Of a stretch of 6,798 bases of DNA, positions 4,078-6,798 are shown one piece after another. The first letter of the stretch is position 1, and the number at the start of each line of letters is the position of its first letter. Source of the stretch: Candidatus Solibacter sp. (GTDB lineage Bacteria; Acidobacteriota; Terriglobia; Bryobacterales; Bryobacteraceae); NCBI GenBank assembly GCA_017883345.1, contig JADGNT010000272.1, forward strand, positions 1 to 6,798. Reading direction: 5' to 3'. Position numbers and translations under genes: made by a program. The notes below the pieces were generated by a model that worked only from the letters and a program-made list of their open reading frames with translations, was not told the origin of the DNA and made no database searches.

Positions 4078-6798
4078 GCCCGCAAAGAAGAAATTGAACC
4101 GCAAGCGGAAGCAACCGCTGGATGTATTCTTTTCGCCGAAGACCGTGGCGGTCATCGGCGCCACCGAGAATCCGGGCACGGTCGGACGGACCGTGCTGTG
4201 GAACCTGGTAACCAGCCCGTTCGGTGGCACGGTTTATCCCGTCAACCCGAAGCGGCCCAGCGTATTGGGCGTGAAGGCATACCCGTCGATTTCCGATGTT
4301 CCGGAGCAGGTGGACCTGGCGGTGATCATCACGCCGCCGGCATCGATTCCGGGGCTGATCCGGGAATGCGGCGAGAACGATGTGCAGGGCGCGATCGTGA
4401 TTTCGGCCGGTTTCAAGGAGATCGGGCCAGAGGGCGCGGAACTGGAGCGTCAACTGCTGGTGGAGGCCCAGAAGGCCAATATCCGCATCATCGGGCCGAA
4501 CTGCCTGGGCGTAATGAGCCCGCTTTCGGGGATGAATGCGACCTTCGCCACCACCGTGGCGCGGCCCGGGTCGGTGGGCTTCATCAGCCAGAGCGGCGCG
4601 CTGTGCACGGCGGTACTGGACTGGAGCCTGAAGGAGATGGTGGGCTTCAGCGCGTTCATCTCGGTCGGATCGATGGTGGATGTCGGCTGGGGCGATCTGA
4701 TTTACTACCTGGGCAACGATCCCAAGACCAAGTCGATCGTGATCTACATGGAATCGATCGGCAACGCGCGCTCGTTCCTGTCGGCGGCGCGGGAAGTGGC
4801 GCTCACCAAGCCGATCATCGTCATCAAGCCGGGCCGTTCGGCGGCGGCGGCCAAGGCGGCGGCGTCGCACACCGGGTCGCTGACGGGCAGCGATGAGGTG
4901 TTGGAAGCGGCGTTCCGGCGCAGCGGCGTGCTGCGCGTCAACACCATCGCGGACCTGTTCTACATGGCGGAAGTGCTTTCCAAGCAGCCCACGCCGAAGG
5001 GACCGCGGTTGACCATCGTGACCAACGCGGGCGGACCGGGCGTACTGGCGACGGATGCGCTGATCATGGGCGGCGGCGAACTGAGCGAACTCACGCCGGA
5101 GACCATGGCGGCGTACAATGCCGTTCTGCCGGCTACGTGGAGCCACAACAACCCGGTGGACATCATCGGCGACGCATCGCCGGAGCGCTACGCGAAGGCG
5201 CTGGAGATCGCGGCCAAGGATCCGAATTCGGACGGCATGCTGGTGATTCTGACGCCGCAGGCGATGACCGACCCGACGCGGATCGCCGAGACGTTGAAGC
5301 CGCTCGCGAAGCAGGAAGGCAAGCCGCTGCTGGCCAGTTGGATGGGCGGCGTGGACGTGGCGGCGGGCGAGGAGATTCTCAACCGCGCCAACATCCCCAC
5401 CTTCCCCTACCCCGATACGGCGGCGCGCGCCTTCAACTACATGTGGCAGTATGCCGTCAACCTGAAGGCGCTGTACGAAACCCCGGCCATGCCGGAGGAT
5501 TCCGCCACCTGGGCGCCGGACCGCACGCTGGTGGACCGCATCATCGCCGCGGCGCGGGGCGAAGGGCGCACCATTCTCACCGAGTTCGAAAGCAAGCAGG
5601 TGCTGGCGGCGTACGGGATTCCGGTCGCTAAGACGATCATCGCCAGGTCACGTGCCGATGCGGTCAAGGCGGCGGACGAAATCGGTTATCCGATTGTCCT
5701 CAAGCTGTATTCGGAGACCATCACGCACAAGACCGATGTCGGCGGCGTGCAGTTGAATCTGGGCAGCGCCGAAGCGGTGGCGAAGGCATTCGACGCGATT
5801 CAGACCGCGGTCACCGCGAAAGTCGGGGCGCAGCATTTCCAGGGCGTAACCGTGCAGCCCATGATCAAGCTGCGCGACGCTTACGAGTTGATCGTCGGCA
5901 GCAGTCTGGACCCGCAGTTCGGGCCGGTGCTGTTGTTCGGCACGGGCGGCCAACTGGTGGAAGTCTTTAAGGACCGCGCGCTTGGGTTGCCGCCCCTAAA
6001 CTCCACGCTGGCCCGTCGCATGATGGAGCAGACCAAGATCTACCAGGCGCTCAAAGGCGTGCGCGGGCGCAAGCCGGTGGATCTTGCGGCGCTCGAAGTG
6101 CTCATGGTGCGGTTCAGCGCGCTGGTGGCGGAACAGCGGTGGATTAAGGAAATCGATATCAATCCGCTGTTGGCGTCGCCGGACGGGTTGATCGCGCTGG
6201 ACGCGCGCGTGGTGGTACACGGCCCGGAGGTCACGCTGGATCAGGTGCCGAGGACTGCCATCCGCCCCTATCCGACGCGCTACGTGGCGCCGTGGACCAT
6301 GAAGGACGGCACCGCGGTCACCATCCGGCCGATCCGCCCCGAAGACGAACCGGCCTTGGTGCGCTTCCACGAGACGCTCAGCGAGCGCACCGTGTACCTG
6401 CGCTACTTCCACCTGATGAACCTGGAACAGCGGACGCAGCACGAACGCCTGACCAGGATTTGCTTCATCGATTACGATCGCGAAATGGCGCTGGTGGCGG
6501 AGCGGCGCAATCCGGAAACCGGCGAGAGCGAGATCCTGGGCGTGGGCCGGATGATGAAGATTCACGGCACCACGGAAGCCGAAGTCGCGGTGGTGATCAG
6601 CGACAAGTGGCAGGGCCGCGGCCTGGGCAAGGAACTGCTGGCGCGGTTGTTGATCGTAGGCGCGGACGAGAAACTCAGTAAGTTGACCGCCGACATCCTG
6701 CCGGACAACCGTGAAGTCATGCGCATCTGCGAAAAGCTCGGTTTCACGCTGAAGCATTCGTTGGATGACGAAGTGGTGCGCGCCGAATTCAAGATTTA
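4061..6798 (+). CDS. NDP-forming acyl-CoA synthetase fused to GNAT acetyltransferase (Pat-like), reaching the window edge
   Basis: 912 codons are visible. Domains in order: a basic tail ([12 protein letters not shown], 6-17); a Rossmann CoA-binding domain with [11 protein letters not shown] (29-39); succinyl-CoA-synthetase-like domains with FISQSGAL (174-181), E231 in YMES, H270 in [11 protein letters not shown], and [11 protein letters not shown] (317-327); an ATP-grasp domain (about 506-735) with H556 in [10 protein letters not shown]; and a GNAT domain (about 747-912) with QGRGLG (851-856) binding acetyl-CoA and E841 where I expect the general base. H270, H556 and E231 correspond to phosphoryl-relay residues of ADP-forming acetyl-CoA synthetases, so the module may interconvert acetyl-CoA + ADP + Pi with acetate + ATP. 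Pat/YfiQ relatives acetylate protein lysines, classically to switch off Acs. ATG 4061 overlaps the previous gene by 17 bases and has only a distant AAAGG, so translation is probably coupled. The last two bases are TA, so one more base could complete a stop; 912 residues is near full family length. Confidence 0.92.
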   Translation, partial: MLGTSKPAKKKLNRKRKQPLDVFFSPKTVAVIGATENPGTVGRTVLWNLVTSPFGGTVYPVNPKRPSVLGVKAYPSISDVPEQVDLAVIITPPASIPGLIRECGENDVQGAIVISAGFKEIGPEGAELERQLLVEAQKANIRIIGPNCLGVMSPLSGMNATFATTVARPGSVGFISQSGALCTAVLDWSLKEMVGFSAFISVGSMVDVGWGDLIYYLGNDPKTKSIVIYMESIGNARSFLSAAREVALTKPIIVIKPGRSAAAAKAAASHTGSLTGSDEVLEAAFRRSGVLRVNTIADLFYMAEVLSKQPTPKGPRLTIVTNAGGPGVLATDALIMGGGELSELTPETMAAYNAVLPATWSHNNPVDIIGDASPERYAKALEIAAKDPNSDGMLVILTPQAMTDPTRIAETLKPLAKQEGKPLLASWMGGVDVAAGEEILNRANIPTFPYPDTAARAFNYMWQYAVNLKALYETPAMPEDSATWAPDRTLVDRIIAAARGEGRTILTEFESKQVLAAYGIPVAKTIIARSRADAVKAADEIGYPIVLKLYSETITHKTDVGGVQLNLGSAEAVAKAFDAIQTAVTAKVGAQHFQGVTVQPMIKLRDAYELIVGSSLDPQFGPVLLFGTGGQLVEVFKDRALGLPPLNSTLARRMMEQTKIYQALKGVRGRKPVDLAALEVLMVRFSALVAEQRWIKEIDINPLLASPDGLIALDARVVVHGPEVTLDQVPRTAIRPYPTRYVAPWTMKDGTAVTIRPIRPEDEPALVRFHETLSERTVYLRYFHLMNLEQRTQHERLTRICFIDYDREMALVAERRNPETGESEILGVGRMMKIHGTTEAEVAVVISDKWQGRGLGKELLARLLIVGADEKLSKLTADILPDNREVMRICEKLGFTLKHSLDDEVVRAEFKI

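Noticed and set aside
4064..5146. Open frame of 360 codons on the minus strand
   Set aside because: It is antisense to the acyl-CoA synthetase module, is rich in Arg/His/Gln with no recognisable motif, and is explained by high third-position GC in the real gene.

Overview
This is a 6.8-kb stretch of high-GC bacterial chromosome carrying seven complete or nearly complete genes and the tail of an eighth. Coding regions use mostly G/C at third positions, so long open frames also appear antisense to real genes and were discounted. A free-standing Uma2-family nuclease, an ADP-forming acyl-CoA synthetase/GNAT fusion, a monofunctional ThrA-like aspartokinase and many small conserved proteins together suggest an Acidobacteriota relative (Solibacter/Bryobacterales type). 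That assignment is an inference from gene style and composition, not from a marker gene.

Layout. Bases 1-99 (+) encode the last 32 residues of a FabG/PhaB-like short-chain dehydrogenase, followed by a stem-loop. A good -10 box (TATACT) precedes the Uma2-family gene at 323-820 (+). This gene converges on a minus-strand operon, cmk (2316-3008) then lysC (850-2319). The cmk stop and the lysC TTG start share bases (TTGA), and a strong Shine-Dalgarno sequence lies inside the cmk end, so the two are translationally coupled. Divergent from cmk are two small adjacent genes (3137-3370 and 3373-3609), which look conserved but have no function I can name. Next comes a 234-bp non-coding region with short repeats and a candidate sigma-54 (-24/-12) promoter. 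It leads into a 77-residue CxxC protein (3844-4077) whose end overlaps by 17 bases a large gene running to the window edge (4061-6798). That gene encodes a Pat-like protein: an NDP-forming acyl-CoA synthetase module fused to a GNAT acetyltransferase.

How the genes relate. cmk and lysC are housekeeping genes: CMP/dCMP phosphorylation, and the first step of the aspartate amino-acid family. The right-hand pair is the most interesting part. A small putative redox/metal-thiol protein appears to be co-translated with an enzyme that either makes acetyl-CoA with ADP/ATP exchange, acetylates protein lysines, or both. Unlike what I recall for enterobacterial Pat, the synthetase module here keeps the histidines used for phosphoryl transfer in ADP-forming acetyl-CoA synthetases, so it may be catalytically live. 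I found no mobile elements, CRISPR arrays, tRNA or rRNA genes.
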